From Pelagimonas varians (GTDB lineage: Bacteria > Pseudomonadota > Alphaproteobacteria > Rhodobacterales > Rhodobacteraceae), in the NCBI RefSeq assembly GCF_003208435.1, contig NZ_QKMF01000028.1, positions 1-34,894 on the forward strand: a DNA stretch of 34,894 nucleotides. The letters are read 5' to 3'. The translations under genes were made by a program, and so were the position numbers. Positions 9,180 to 16,954 of the stretch are shown one piece after another (the first letter of the stretch is position 1; each line of letters begins with the position of its first letter). The notes below the pieces were generated by a model, which was not told the DNA's origin, did not search any database, and was given only the letters and a program-made list of their open reading frames with translations.

Positions 9180-10373
9180 CTAGGAGTTTTGCGTATCAGA
9201 GGGGCATGTTGTCGATTGCTTTAGGTGATCCAGTGCCGCTTGTGCCCCCCCCGATTGGTGCGGAATACCTGCTTTTTCCAATCCCATTTCGACGCCCGAG
9301 AGCGTGGCCATGAGCATCAAGTCATTGAAATCGCCCAGATGCCCGATGCGAAACACTTTGTCAGCCACCTTGGACAAGCCGTTGCCCAGTGAAATGTTGT
9401 AGTGTTTCAGTGTCGTCGCCCGGAAATTGTCCGCTGAATAATCCGTTGGGACCAACACAGCAGTCAGCACGCCGGATTCATCCCCCTGACGGGCACATAA
9501 TACTTCTAGTCCCCATGCTCGCACAGCGGCGCGGGTAGAAGCTCCATGGCGGGCGTGGCGGGCAAAAACCTGATCCAACCCTTCTTCATGCAGCATCTCA
9601 ATGGCTTCGTTCAGGCCATAAAGCAGGTTGGTGGACGGAGTATAAGGGAAATACCCGTTGGAATTTGGCCCAACCATATCGTGCCAATCCCAATAACTGC
9701 GGGGCATGGTTACGGACTTGGCGCGTTCCAATGCCTTTTCACTGACAGCATTAAAACTTAGGCCCGGTGGCAGCATCAGGCCCTTTTGCGATCCTGAAAT
9801 GCAGACATCCACTCCCCATTCATCGAAACGAAAATCAATCGAAGCAAGGCCAGAGATAGAATCCACCATCAACAAGGCCGGATGGCCTGCGGCATCAATG
9901 GCTTTGCGGATCTCTTCAATCGGGGAAACGGATCCGGTCGACGTCTCATTGTGGACCACGCAGACGGCCTTGATCTCGTGGTGCGTGTCCTGCCGCAACC
10001 GGGCCTCGATGCGGTCAGGTTCAGCACCGCCGCGCCAATCACCTTCGATAACCTCAGGGGTGAAGCCGATCTTGCGAGCCATGCTGCTCCACATTGACGC
10101 AAAATGGCCGGTTTCGAACATCAACACCTTATCCCCCGGAGAGAGGGTATTGACCAAGGCAGCTTCCCAAGCACCGGTGCCTGATGACGGGAAAATAAAG
10201 ACATGCTGGTTGGTTTTAAAAATGGTTTTCATACCATCCAGCGCCGCTTTCCCGACGTCAGCGAAGTCCGGCCCACGATGATCGATTGTCTGTTGGCCGA
10301 TGGCTTTGAGAATGCGGTCCGGCACCGAGCTGGGGCCTGGAATTTGCAAGAAATGTCTGCCCGGTTGGCGCAT
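9180..10373 (-). CDS. Class V aminotransferase, serine/alanine-glyoxylate aminotransferase family
   Basis: 397 residues from ATG 10373, preceded at 8 nt by AAAGGA; a GTG eight codons earlier lacks a site. PLP-dependent fold-type I enzyme. It opens with PGRHFLQIPGPSSVPDRIL and carries DHRGPDF, SSGTGAWEAAL (cofactor phosphate), HNETSTG and VDSISGLASIDFRFDEWGVD, then ISGSQKGLMLPPG with the Schiff-base Lys197, and ends near RIGHLGDFND. This is the SgaA/AGXT group, which transaminates glyoxylate with serine, alanine or, in the BhcA branch, aspartate; the donor cannot be fixed from sequence. It is divergent from a 2-hydroxyacid dehydrogenase, with a perfect palindrome midway between the two starts. 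A plausible role is to aminate the oxoacid, such as glyoxylate, made by that enzyme. Confidence 0.85.
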   Translation of the reverse strand: MRQPGRHFLQIPGPSSVPDRILKAIGQQTIDHRGPDFADVGKAALDGMKTIFKTNQHVFIFPSSGTGAWEAALVNTLSPGDKVLMFETGHFASMWSSMARKIGFTPEVIEGDWRGGAEPDRIEARLRQDTHHEIKAVCVVHNETSTGSVSPIEEIRKAIDAAGHPALLMVDSISGLASIDFRFDEWGVDVCISGSQKGLMLPPGLSFNAVSEKALERAKSVTMPRSYWDWHDMVGPNSNGYFPYTPSTNLLYGLNEAIEMLHEEGLDQVFARHARHGASTRAAVRAWGLEVLCARQGDESGVLTAVLVPTDYSADNFRATTLKHYNISLGNGLSKVADKVFRIGHLGDFNDLMLMATLSGVEMGLEKAGIPHQSGGAQAALDHLKQSTTCPSDTQNS

Positions 10374-10429
10374 CGAATTTGTCCTTTCACCGGCCACAAT
10401 CTAGTGGCCTCGAATACCTATTGCTAAAA

Positions 10430-10453
10430 CATAATTATGAATTCATAATTATG
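10430..10453. promoter_or_regulatory. 24-bp nested palindrome, candidate GntR operator
   Basis: Two copies of the self-complementary decamer CATAATTATG flank AATT, making a perfect 24-bp palindrome. Its centre is about 68 bp from the aminotransferase start (10373) and about 69 bp from the dehydrogenase start (10511). This symmetric position in a divergent promoter region is typical of an operator serving both genes. The likely binder is the GntR/FCD protein encoded at 13403-14068, downstream of the dehydrogenase; that pairing is inference. Confidence 0.7.
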
Positions 10454-10510
10454 TCAACCGAAAACCCGCGCCCACATCAGGCAAACCAGATCAGGAGTTG
10501 CGAAGGAAAA

Positions 10511-13393
10511 ATGGCCTCACACATGCAAGAAAATATACGCCTTTCCAAACGCTTAACCTCTTCAATTCAGGGTGGGGTGATGACTGACCCCGCCTCGCGC
10601 GGGCGGTATGCGACCGATGCGTCGATCTATCAGATGGTGCCGCAGGCGGTGGTCGTGCCCCGCTCCGTGCAAGATATCGAGGCGGCAATGGAGATTGCCC
10701 GCGACGAAGATGTGCCCATTTTGCCCCGTGGTGGTGGCACGTCGCAATGTGGTCAAACCGTGAATTCAGGGATCGTTATCGACAATTCACGCCATCTCAA
10801 TCGTGTTCTCGATATCGACCCGAATGCGATGACGGCGAAGGTCGATCCCGGGGTGGTTCTGGATGAATTGAACCGGGCGCTCAAACCGCATGGTTTGTGG
10901 TTCCCTGTTGACCCCTCCACTGCATCACGTTGCACCTTGGGTGGCATGGCGGCCAACAATTCGTCGGGCGGCAAGTCACTGCGATATGGGATTATGCGTG
11001 ACAATGTTCGTGCGATTTCAGCGCTCCTGCCGGATGGATCAAAAGCACGCTTTGATACCTCGGCTGGTTCTGGGGCCTATGCGGATCTTGTCACGGATAT
11101 GCGGTCATTGGGTCAAAGGGAGGCGGCTGAAATCAATGCGCGTTTTCCGAATGTTCAACGCCGGGTGGGAGGATATAACATCGATGCCTTATCCGGCGAT
11201 GACGTAAATATGGCGCATCTTCTGGTCGGATCTGAAGGGACGCTGGCGTATTTCACCGAGCTTGAACTGAGCCTTGCGAAATTGCCCGGAGAGAAAGTGA
11301 TCGGCGTTTGCCATTTCTCGACCTTCGACGGGGCGATGGATGCCGCGCAGCACTTGGTAACATTGCATCCGCAGGCTGTCGAATTGATCGATGATACGAT
11401 GATCGCGCTTGGTCGTGATTTACCTTTGTTTCGCGCAACAATCGAGGCCTTTGTTCAAGGGGAACCCGCAGCGGTCTTGTTGGTGGAATTCGCCGAAGGC
11501 AGCGCCGCAGCCAATGCTGCAAAGCTTGGTGAACTGGCGGAGCTAATGGGTGATCTGGGCTATTCCTTTGGTGCGCAAGGGGCGGCTTGGGGCGGTGTTC
11601 TTCCGGTTATCGATCCAGCCCTGCAGGGGGCCATCGCCGAGTACCGCAAAGCCGGTTTGAATATTATGATGTCGATGAAAGAGGCGGGTAAACCTGTTTC
11701 GTTTGTTGAGGATTGCGCCGTCGCTTTGCCGGATCTGGCCGCCTATACACAAGGTTTGACTGATATTTTCGCTAGGCATGGCACCAAAGGGACGTGGTAT
11801 GCCCATGCCTCGGTTGGGTGTTTGCACGTGCGCCCTGTCCTCAACATGCGTCAGGATAATGACGTCAAAACCATGCGGGCCATCGCCGAAGAAGCGTTTG
11901 ATCTGGTCAAGCACTACAAGGGGTCCCATTCGGGCGAGCATGGGGATGGGATCGTACGCTCTGAGTTCCATGAGAAGATGTTTGGCAGGCGGATCGTTTC
12001 CGCTTTTGAAGAGGTCAAAACACGTTTTGACCCGAGCGGTTTGATGAATCCGGGCAAGATCGTACACGCGCCCGCGATGGATGATCGTCGTTTGTTTCGC
12101 TATGGGCCGGATTACGGCGTGAGTGAGTTTGAAACGGCACTCGATTGGTCGGCATGGCCCGGAGCCGCGGGCGGTTTTCAAGGCGCGGTCGAGATGTGCA
12201 ACAACAACGGGGCCTGCCGCAAGCTAAAGGGCGGCGTGATGTGCCCCTCGTTTCGCGCCACCCGCAACGAACGTGATGTGACACGGGGCCGTGCGAACAC
12301 CTTGAGGTTTGCCATCAGCGGCCAAATCCCCGGCGGGGTTGGATCGGATGAGATGGCCGAAACAATGAAATATTGTCTGTCTTGCAAGGCCTGCAGCCGC
12401 GAATGCCCCACAGGCGTTGATATGGCGCGCATGAAGATAGAGGTTCTCGCCGCCCGCTACAAAGCGCATGGACCATCGCTTGCCGACAGGCTTGTCGGGT
12501 TTCTACCGCGCTACGCGCCGATGGCCAGCAAGTTCGCATGGCTCTTGAACAGCCGAAACAAAATCTCCGTCATCCGCAAGTGGACGGAAAAGCTTGTCGG
12601 TGTTTCCCATCGCCGTGATCTGCCCGTTTGGTCCTCTGATCCATTCCGCGACAACGAAGCCATGGATGCAAATCCAGATGTGCTGCTTTTTGCAGATGTG
12701 TTCAATCGGCATTTCGAACCCGAGAACCTGCGTGCCGCGTTGCGGGTGATACGGGCTGCCGGATTGCGCGTCGCGGTGGCCCAAGACGGCACCGGAAAAG
12801 CGCTGGATTGCGGGCGCACCTTGCTGGCGATCGGGGCCGTCGACGAGGCCCGCAAAGAGGCAGAGCGCATCATCAAGGCCACCAAGACTTTTGTCACCGC
12901 AGGAGTTCCCGTCATCGGACTCGAACCTTCGTCGATCTATACGTTCCGGGACGAATTTCTTGGGCTTTGTCCGGGCCCGGATGCCCAAGCGCTGGCCAAA
13001 CTGACCTATAGTTTTGAAGAATATATGGTCAATTTCCCAAAACTTCCGCTTCGGCCGCTGAAGCAACCGATTTATGTCCACGGGCATTGCCATCAAAAAG
13101 CGCATGGCGCGATGTCCCCCGTTCTGGACCTGCTCCAGCGTATTCCGGAAGCCGATGTTACCCTGATCGACAGCGGTTGCTGCGGGATGGCTGGGGCATT
13201 TGGATATGCGCCCGAGACTGTCGATATTTCGCTGGAAATTGCAAATTTGGATCTGGTTCCGGCGCTCAATGCCGCACCGCCCGGCGCAATTATTGTTGCG
13301 GATGGAACCTCTTGCCGTCACCAAATATCAGGTACCAGCGCCCGGCGTGCGATCCATGTCGCCCGCTTGCTAGAGCAAGCACTAAGAGGCTAG
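10511..13393 (+). CDS. FAD-linked oxidase / Fe-S 2-hydroxyacid dehydrogenase (YdiJ / D-lactate dehydrogenase-like)
   Basis: 960 residues from ATG 10511, which follows gaagga; an in-frame ATG at 10451 lies inside the palindrome and has no ribosome-binding site. The N-terminal half is a VAO/GlcD-type FAD domain with ILPRGGGTSQCGQTV and GGMAANNSSGGKSLRYG, followed by the FAD-oxidase C-terminal domain (HSGEHGDGIVRSEF). The second half has an Fe-S region with Cys563, Cys569 and Cys578 and then C-x2-C-x2-C-x3-C at 622-632, and a CCG domain with Cys860 and Cys890-Cys891. The fused flavin plus GlcF-like arrangement matches YdiJ-type D-2-hydroxyglutarate dehydrogenases and Fe-S D-lactate dehydrogenases (about 950-1020 residues). 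It should oxidise a D-2-hydroxyacid to a 2-oxoacid and pass electrons to quinone or cytochrome. The substrate is not determined. It is followed after 9 bp by its probable regulator. Confidence 0.85.
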   Translation: MASHMQENIRLSKRLTSSIQGGVMTDPASRGRYATDASIYQMVPQAVVVPRSVQDIEAAMEIARDEDVPILPRGGGTSQCGQTVNSGIVIDNSRHLNRVLDIDPNAMTAKVDPGVVLDELNRALKPHGLWFPVDPSTASRCTLGGMAANNSSGGKSLRYGIMRDNVRAISALLPDGSKARFDTSAGSGAYADLVTDMRSLGQREAAEINARFPNVQRRVGGYNIDALSGDDVNMAHLLVGSEGTLAYFTELELSLAKLPGEKVIGVCHFSTFDGAMDAAQHLVTLHPQAVELIDDTMIALGRDLPLFRATIEAFVQGEPAAVLLVEFAEGSAAANAAKLGELAELMGDLGYSFGAQGAAWGGVLPVIDPALQGAIAEYRKAGLNIMMSMKEAGKPVSFVEDCAVALPDLAAYTQGLTDIFARHGTKGTWYAHASVGCLHVRPVLNMRQDNDVKTMRAIAEEAFDLVKHYKGSHSGEHGDGIVRSEFHEKMFGRRIVSAFEEVKTRFDPSGLMNPGKIVHAPAMDDRRLFRYGPDYGVSEFETALDWSAWPGAAGGFQGAVEMCNNNGACRKLKGGVMCPSFRATRNERDVTRGRANTLRFAISGQIPGGVGSDEMAETMKYCLSCKACSRECPTGVDMARMKIEVLAARYKAHGPSLADRLVGFLPRYAPMASKFAWLLNSRNKISVIRKWTEKLVGVSHRRDLPVWSSDPFRDNEAMDANPDVLLFADVFNRHFEPENLRAALRVIRAAGLRVAVAQDGTGKALDCGRTLLAIGAVDEARKEAERIIKATKTFVTAGVPVIGLEPSSIYTFRDEFLGLCPGPDAQALAKLTYSFEEYMVNFPKLPLRPLKQPIYVHGHCHQKAHGAMSPVLDLLQRIPEADVTLIDSGCCGMAGAFGYAPETVDISLEIANLDLVPALNAAPPGAIIVADGTSCRHQISGTSARRAIHVARLLEQALRG

Positions 13394-13402
13394 AGTGCAG
13401 GT

Positions 13403-14068
13403 ATGACTTTAGCAGAAACGATCAAACGCCCGACGCTTCATCAAGAACTCGTGGACCGAATCCGCAACCTGGTGATTGAGGACGGGCTGAAGCCAGGCGA
13501 AAAAGTTCCCGAGAAAGAACTTTGCGAAGCTTTTGGCGTCTCCCGCACTCCGCTTCGAGAAGCGTTAAAGGTGCTGGCATCCGAAGGGTTTGTAGTCCTT
13601 CAGACCAATCGCGGGGCCCGCGTTGCAGAGGTGACGCGCCAAGAACTGGAAGACACGTTTCCGGTCATAGCACGGCTAGAGCAACTGGCCGGAGAGCTGG
13701 CCTGCGTTCATTTGAGCGACACCGACATTGCCGGGATCGAGGCCCGGCACAAGGCGATGGTATCCGCCTATAAAGCACAGGATCGCCCCAGCTATTTCAA
13801 AGAAAATCAGGCCATTCATAAAGCTTTGATTGGCGGAGCCAAAAACAAAATTCTAGAAGACCACCACAAGCTTTTAGCGGCGCGAATTCAGCGGGCACGG
13901 TTTATGGTCAATCTATCTGACGAGCGTTGGGCCGCGGCCATCGCGGAGCATGAAACCATGATGGAGCACTTACAATCCCGCGATGGCGACATGCTTGGCC
14001 AAGTCATGAAAGTGCATATCGAAAACAAATTCCGTGCCTTTATGAAGGGTTTGGACGCCCAATCCTAG
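13403..14068 (+). CDS. GntR-family regulator with FCD domain
   Basis: 221 residues. The N-terminal winged helix-turn-helix (about 10-75) shows LKPGEKVPEKELCEAFGVSR and TPLREALKVLASEGFV. The C-terminal helical FCD domain has the metal/ligand histidines in ENQAIHKAL, IAEHETMMEHL and MKVHIENKF. FadR-subfamily proteins of this type bind palindromes and respond to small organic acids. The ATG at 13403 comes 9 bp after the dehydrogenase stop with a weak gcagg site, so the two are one transcription unit. The obvious candidate operator is the nested palindrome at 10430-10453. A bidirectional terminator follows. Confidence 0.9.
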   Translation: MTLAETIKRPTLHQELVDRIRNLVIEDGLKPGEKVPEKELCEAFGVSRTPLREALKVLASEGFVVLQTNRGARVAEVTRQELEDTFPVIARLEQLAGELACVHLSDTDIAGIEARHKAMVSAYKAQDRPSYFKENQAIHKALIGGAKNKILEDHHKLLAARIQRARFMVNLSDERWAAAIAEHETMMEHLQSRDGDMLGQVMKVHIENKFRAFMKGLDAQS

Positions 14069-14149
14069 ATTGAGATTTTTGGAAAATGACATCGATCCAG
14101 TGGGTGTTTTCAATTCCTAATCGCGCCCAGAGTCGGGTTTTAAAATAAC

Positions 14150-14184
14150 GGCGGCGGAAGACATCATGTCATCAGCCGCCTTTT
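14150..14184. terminator. Hairpin terminator between convergent genes
   Basis: GGCGGC (14150-14155) pairs with GCCGCC (14175-14180), with an inner GACAT/ATGTC pairing, and TTTT follows directly on the plus strand. On the minus strand the stem is followed by an A/T-rich run (GTTATTTTAAAA). It lies between the convergent GntR gene (stop 14068) and FAH-family gene (stop 14212), so it can end transcripts from both sides. Confidence 0.75.
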
Positions 14185-14211
14185 CGCTAGTGGGCGCAAC
14201 AAACCCCAGTG

Positions 14212-14895
14212 TTAAACGACGTTGACCGTGAGCGATCCGACACCTTCGATCTCGGCCACCATAACATCGCCCTTGACGATGGCATTCACGCCGGACGGGG
14301 TTCCCGCCATGATGACGTCACCTGCTTGAAGCTCAAAGTACTCCGAAAGATAAGAGATCATCTCAGGTACTTTCCAGATCATCTGATTGAGATCACCTTC
14401 TTGGCGGGGCTCGCCATTGACACTCACGGCGATGCGCCCCTGATCCGGATGTCCGATTTCCGATGCGGGATATACAGGACCAACCGGACCTGACCGTTCG
14501 AAGGCTTTGCCAATTTCCCATGGACGGCCCATTTTCTTCATCTCACCTTGAAGATCGCGCCGTGTCATATCGAGCGAAACGCCGTAACCCCAAACATGCT
14601 CCAACGCTTGATCAAGGGCGATGTTTGTGCCGCCGGACTTTAAACAAACAAGCAACTCTACTTCGTGGTGCACATCGGATGAGTGCGGCGGATAGGGGAA
14701 TTCACCAGACGCATCGAGGTTGTTGGGGTTCTTTTGAAAGAAAAACGGTGGTTCACGATCGGGGTCGTGACCCATCTCAACGGCATGGGCTGCAAAATTG
14801 CGACCGATGCAATACACGCGGCGCACTGGAAAGGCGTCGCCCCCGCTGGTGGGAATGGTGTGCACCTGCGGCGTTGGAATTACATGGTTAGACAT
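14212..14895 (-). CDS. FAH-superfamily hydrolase, fumarylpyruvate hydrolase-like
   Basis: 227 residues from ATG 14895, preceded by GGGAG at 7 nt. The opening MSNHVIPTPQ, FPVRRVYCIGRNFAAHAVEM and DPDREPPFFFQKNPNN match the small single-domain FAH group that includes fumarylpyruvate hydrolases. The metal-binding residues are visible: Glu78 and Glu80 in HHEVELLV and Asp109 in GVSLDMTRRDLQ. MAGTPSGV is the usual substrate-loop motif. It should hydrolyse a C-C bond in an acylpyruvate-like 2,4-dioxo acid, or act as a decarboxylase or tautomerase; the family is broad. A perfect 20-bp palindrome lies about 160 bp upstream and matches the site before the neighbouring GntR gene, so the two are likely co-regulated. 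Confidence 0.8.
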   Translation of the reverse strand: MSNHVIPTPQVHTIPTSGGDAFPVRRVYCIGRNFAAHAVEMGHDPDREPPFFFQKNPNNLDASGEFPYPPHSSDVHHEVELLVCLKSGGTNIALDQALEHVWGYGVSLDMTRRDLQGEMKKMGRPWEIGKAFERSGPVGPVYPASEIGHPDQGRIAVSVNGEPRQEGDLNQMIWKVPEMISYLSEYFELQAGDVIMAGTPSGVNAIVKGDVMVAEIEGVGSLTVNVV

Positions 14896-15053
14896 AGATC
14901 GACTCCCGATTGATTGACGGCCAGACGCACAATGATGGACAGCGAGGGCTGTCCCGCAAACGCAATGCGTTCCATGCAAAGAAACGCGGCCGGTTGATGA
15001 ATAAATTCGAGAATTTGCGCATTTTAGCAAGAGGGCGGGGCTGATTTCACATC

Positions 15054-15073
15054 AACCAATTCCGGAATTGGTT
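15054..15073. promoter_or_regulatory. Perfect 20-bp palindrome, candidate GntR operator (copy 1)
   Basis: AACCAATTCCGGAATTGGTT is perfectly self-complementary. It lies between the GntR gene (stop 15145) and the downstream FAH gene (start 14895), in the latter's upstream region. The core ACCAAT-N6-ATTGGT recurs at 15828-15845, in front of the GntR gene itself. Two matching sites around one regulator make this a credible operator. Confidence 0.75.
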
Positions 15074-15144
15074 TTTCCAGAGCTTACTTGTCCCACAGTC
15101 GAGGGCTGCGGTCTTTCAGACCCGTGGAAAACACGATGGGGTTT

Positions 15145-15819
15145 TCAGGTTTTAGGCGGAGCTTTGTTTAAACGGGCATGGATGGTATTGAGATGGCGGG
15201 TCATCACGGCGGCCGCCCCTTCCCCATCTCCACTGATGATACCCTCAACGATCGCGCTATGCTCGTGAAAGCTGACATAGTCAGCGGGCGGTCCGCCCGT
15301 GGTGCGCGGCTGCGCCCAAACAACTGATCGCCGCAGCGAATTCAGCGTTTCGAAAAAGTAGAGAAAAAGCTGGTTACGCGTTGCCCGAGCGATCGCGTAA
15401 TGCAGGTTGTTGTCCCAGGCTTCATAGTTCCGCCAATCCAAAGAAGTGCAGCAATTATCGTGGCATAGTCTCATTTGTTCGTGGTCTGATTTCGCGGCGT
15501 TGCGCGCAGCGAGGCGGCAGAGCTCTGGCTCGATGGACAGGCGAACTGCCATCACTTGTTCAGGTTTGATCTGGTCGCGCAAATAAGAAACATCTTGGAG
15601 GTTGAGCACCGGCCGCGCGCCGACAAAAGTGCCCCGCCCGACATGACGCCAAATCCGGCCCTGTGCCTCTAGTTCGGCCAATGCGTGGCGCAGTTGATTG
15701 CGCGTGGTTCCAAACTTTTTGCACAGCTCGCGCTCGGGCGGAAATCTGTCGTTATACCGGTATCCAGCGTTGTCTATCATGTCACGCAGCTGCGCGACCA
15801 AATCTTTGAGTTCTGTCAT
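15145..15819 (-). CDS. GntR-family regulator with FCD domain
   Basis: 224 residues. The winged helix-turn-helix is at about 5-70 (YNDRFPPERELCKKFGTTR, then NQLRHALAELEAQGRIWRHV, GRGTFVG) and the FCD ligand domain at about 85-215, with histidines in WDNNLHYAIARATRNQLF, FHEHSAIVEG and TRHLNTIHARL. The ATG at 15819 lies 9 bp from the operator-like site ACCAAT-N6-ATTGGT (15828-15845), suggesting autoregulation. It is divergent from the FAH-ABC-dehydrogenase operon and upstream of the other FAH gene on its own strand, so it is placed to control both. It is clearly different in sequence from the GntR proteins at 13403 and 22416. Confidence 0.9.
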   Translation of the reverse strand: MTELKDLVAQLRDMIDNAGYRYNDRFPPERELCKKFGTTRNQLRHALAELEAQGRIWRHVGRGTFVGARPVLNLQDVSYLRDQIKPEQVMAVRLSIEPELCRLAARNAAKSDHEQMRLCHDNCCTSLDWRNYEAWDNNLHYAIARATRNQLFLYFFETLNSLRRSVVWAQPRTTGGPPADYVSFHEHSAIVEGIISGDGEGAAAVMTRHLNTIHARLNKAPPKT

Positions 15820-15827
15820 CTTTCCCG

Positions 15828-15845
15828 ACCAATTTAGGGATTGGT
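15828..15845. promoter_or_regulatory. ACCAAT-N6-ATTGGT site, candidate GntR operator (copy 2)
   Basis: ACCAAT (15828-15833), spacer TTAGGG, ATTGGT (15840-15845) has the same half-sites and spacing as the perfect palindrome at 15054-15073. It lies in the divergent gap between the GntR gene (start 15819) and the FAH-led operon (start 15962), where a repressor could block both. A further related half-site, AACCCAAT, follows at 15858-15865. Confidence 0.75.
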
Positions 15846-15961
15846 TGCTTGATTAATAACCCAATGCGCCGAACACTTCTAATCAAATATCACGTGGTGG
15901 ATCACCGCAGGCACTTAGCCCGATGGGACCAGTGATACCAATAGAATTGGAAGGGGACCAA

Positions 15962-16888
15962 GTGCGACTGGCGACAATTTCTGTAAATAATAAAGCGACT
16001 TGTGTGGCAATCTTGAAGAACGGCCAACGGCTGGACATCGCAAAGGCAGCGCGCAATTTCGACGACGAAGATCTCAGTTCATTGCAAAACGCGACCATGC
16101 TGTCTGTGATCGAAGCTGGCCCTGCCGTGCTGGAGGGTTTGGCCAAACTGATCACCGAAGCCGAGGCTGGAGGCCATGCCGACGCACTGGCACCGGCAGA
16201 TGCGCCATATCTTGCCCCCATCCCTACGGTCCGCAAAAACGTGCTGTGTGTGGGTCGAAATTATGCCGAACATATCGCCGAAGGTGACCGCGCCCAAAAG
16301 CAAACCGTCGGCGTGACCGAATACCCGGTATTCTTTACCAAACCACCCACCACAATCACCCCCCCGGACGGAGATATCCCGCTTTTCCCGACGGTATCTA
16401 CGTCGATTGATTATGAAGTGGAACTGGCGGTCATCATTGGCAAGCCAGGGCGCAATATCTCAAAGGATGACGCGTTTGACCACGTTTTTGGATATAGCGT
16501 GATGAATGACATTTCGGCGCGTGACATTCAGCGCCGTCACGGCGGTCAGAATTTCAAAGGCAAGGCTTTGGATGGGTCCTGCCCGTTCGGTCCCAGCATT
16601 GTCACCGCTGACGAAATCGCCAACCCCCACGGCTTGCAAATCAGTCTGACCGTCAATGGCGACGTGCGTCAGAACGGCAATACCGCGGACATGATCTTCA
16701 ATATCCCCACACTGATCGCCTCCCTCTCCGAGGGTATGACGCTGGAGCCGGGCGACATAATTGCAACCGGCACACCTTCGGGCGTTGGCTACGCGATGGA
16801 ACCGCCCTGCTTTTTGAAAGACGGGGATGTTGTGGTTTGTGACATCGCAAAAATTGGAACGCTCAGAAACACAGTCCGGGAAGTTTAA
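15962..16888 (+). CDS. FAH-superfamily hydrolase/isomerase (2-keto-4-pentenoate hydratase-like)
   Basis: 308 residues from GTG 15962, which has ggaagg 7 nt upstream and gives the usual family opening (M)RLATISVNNKATCVAI; an in-frame ATG at 15923 adds 13 residues without a ribosome-binding site. Two parts are seen: an N-terminal cap region (about 1-90) and the catalytic FAH domain with VLCVGRNYAEHIAEG, YPVFFTKPPTT, metal ligands in DYEVELAVIIG and MNDISARDIQ, and GTPSGVG. This is the larger type of FAH protein, as in 2-hydroxyhepta-2,4-diene-1,7-dioate isomerases and acylpyruvases. It probably acts on an oxo-dicarboxylate made in this pathway. It leads an operon with an ABC transporter and an Ldh2-type dehydrogenase. 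Confidence 0.82.
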   Translation: MRLATISVNNKATCVAILKNGQRLDIAKAARNFDDEDLSSLQNATMLSVIEAGPAVLEGLAKLITEAEAGGHADALAPADAPYLAPIPTVRKNVLCVGRNYAEHIAEGDRAQKQTVGVTEYPVFFTKPPTTITPPDGDIPLFPTVSTSIDYEVELAVIIGKPGRNISKDDAFDHVFGYSVMNDISARDIQRRHGGQNFKGKALDGSCPFGPSIVTADEIANPHGLQISLTVNGDVRQNGNTADMIFNIPTLIASLSEGMTLEPGDIIATGTPSGVGYAMEPPCFLKDGDVVVCDIAKIGTLRNTVREV

Positions 16889-16954
16889 AGAATTTCGCAG
16901 TCAGATGCGAAGTGGGCAAACAGTCAATTGCCCGAATTTGGGAGGAGAACCAAA

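Noticed and set aside
9180-10373. Identifying the aminotransferase as BhcA of the beta-hydroxyaspartate cycle
   Set aside because: The bhcB, bhcC and bhcD genes are not in the window, and the sequence resembles the general serine/alanine-glyoxylate group at least as well.
11543-13324. Long minus-strand frames (212 and 273 codons) opposite the FAD/Fe-S dehydrogenase
   Set aside because: They are shadows of a gene with complete flavin, Fe-S and CCG motifs; no starts or similarity of their own.
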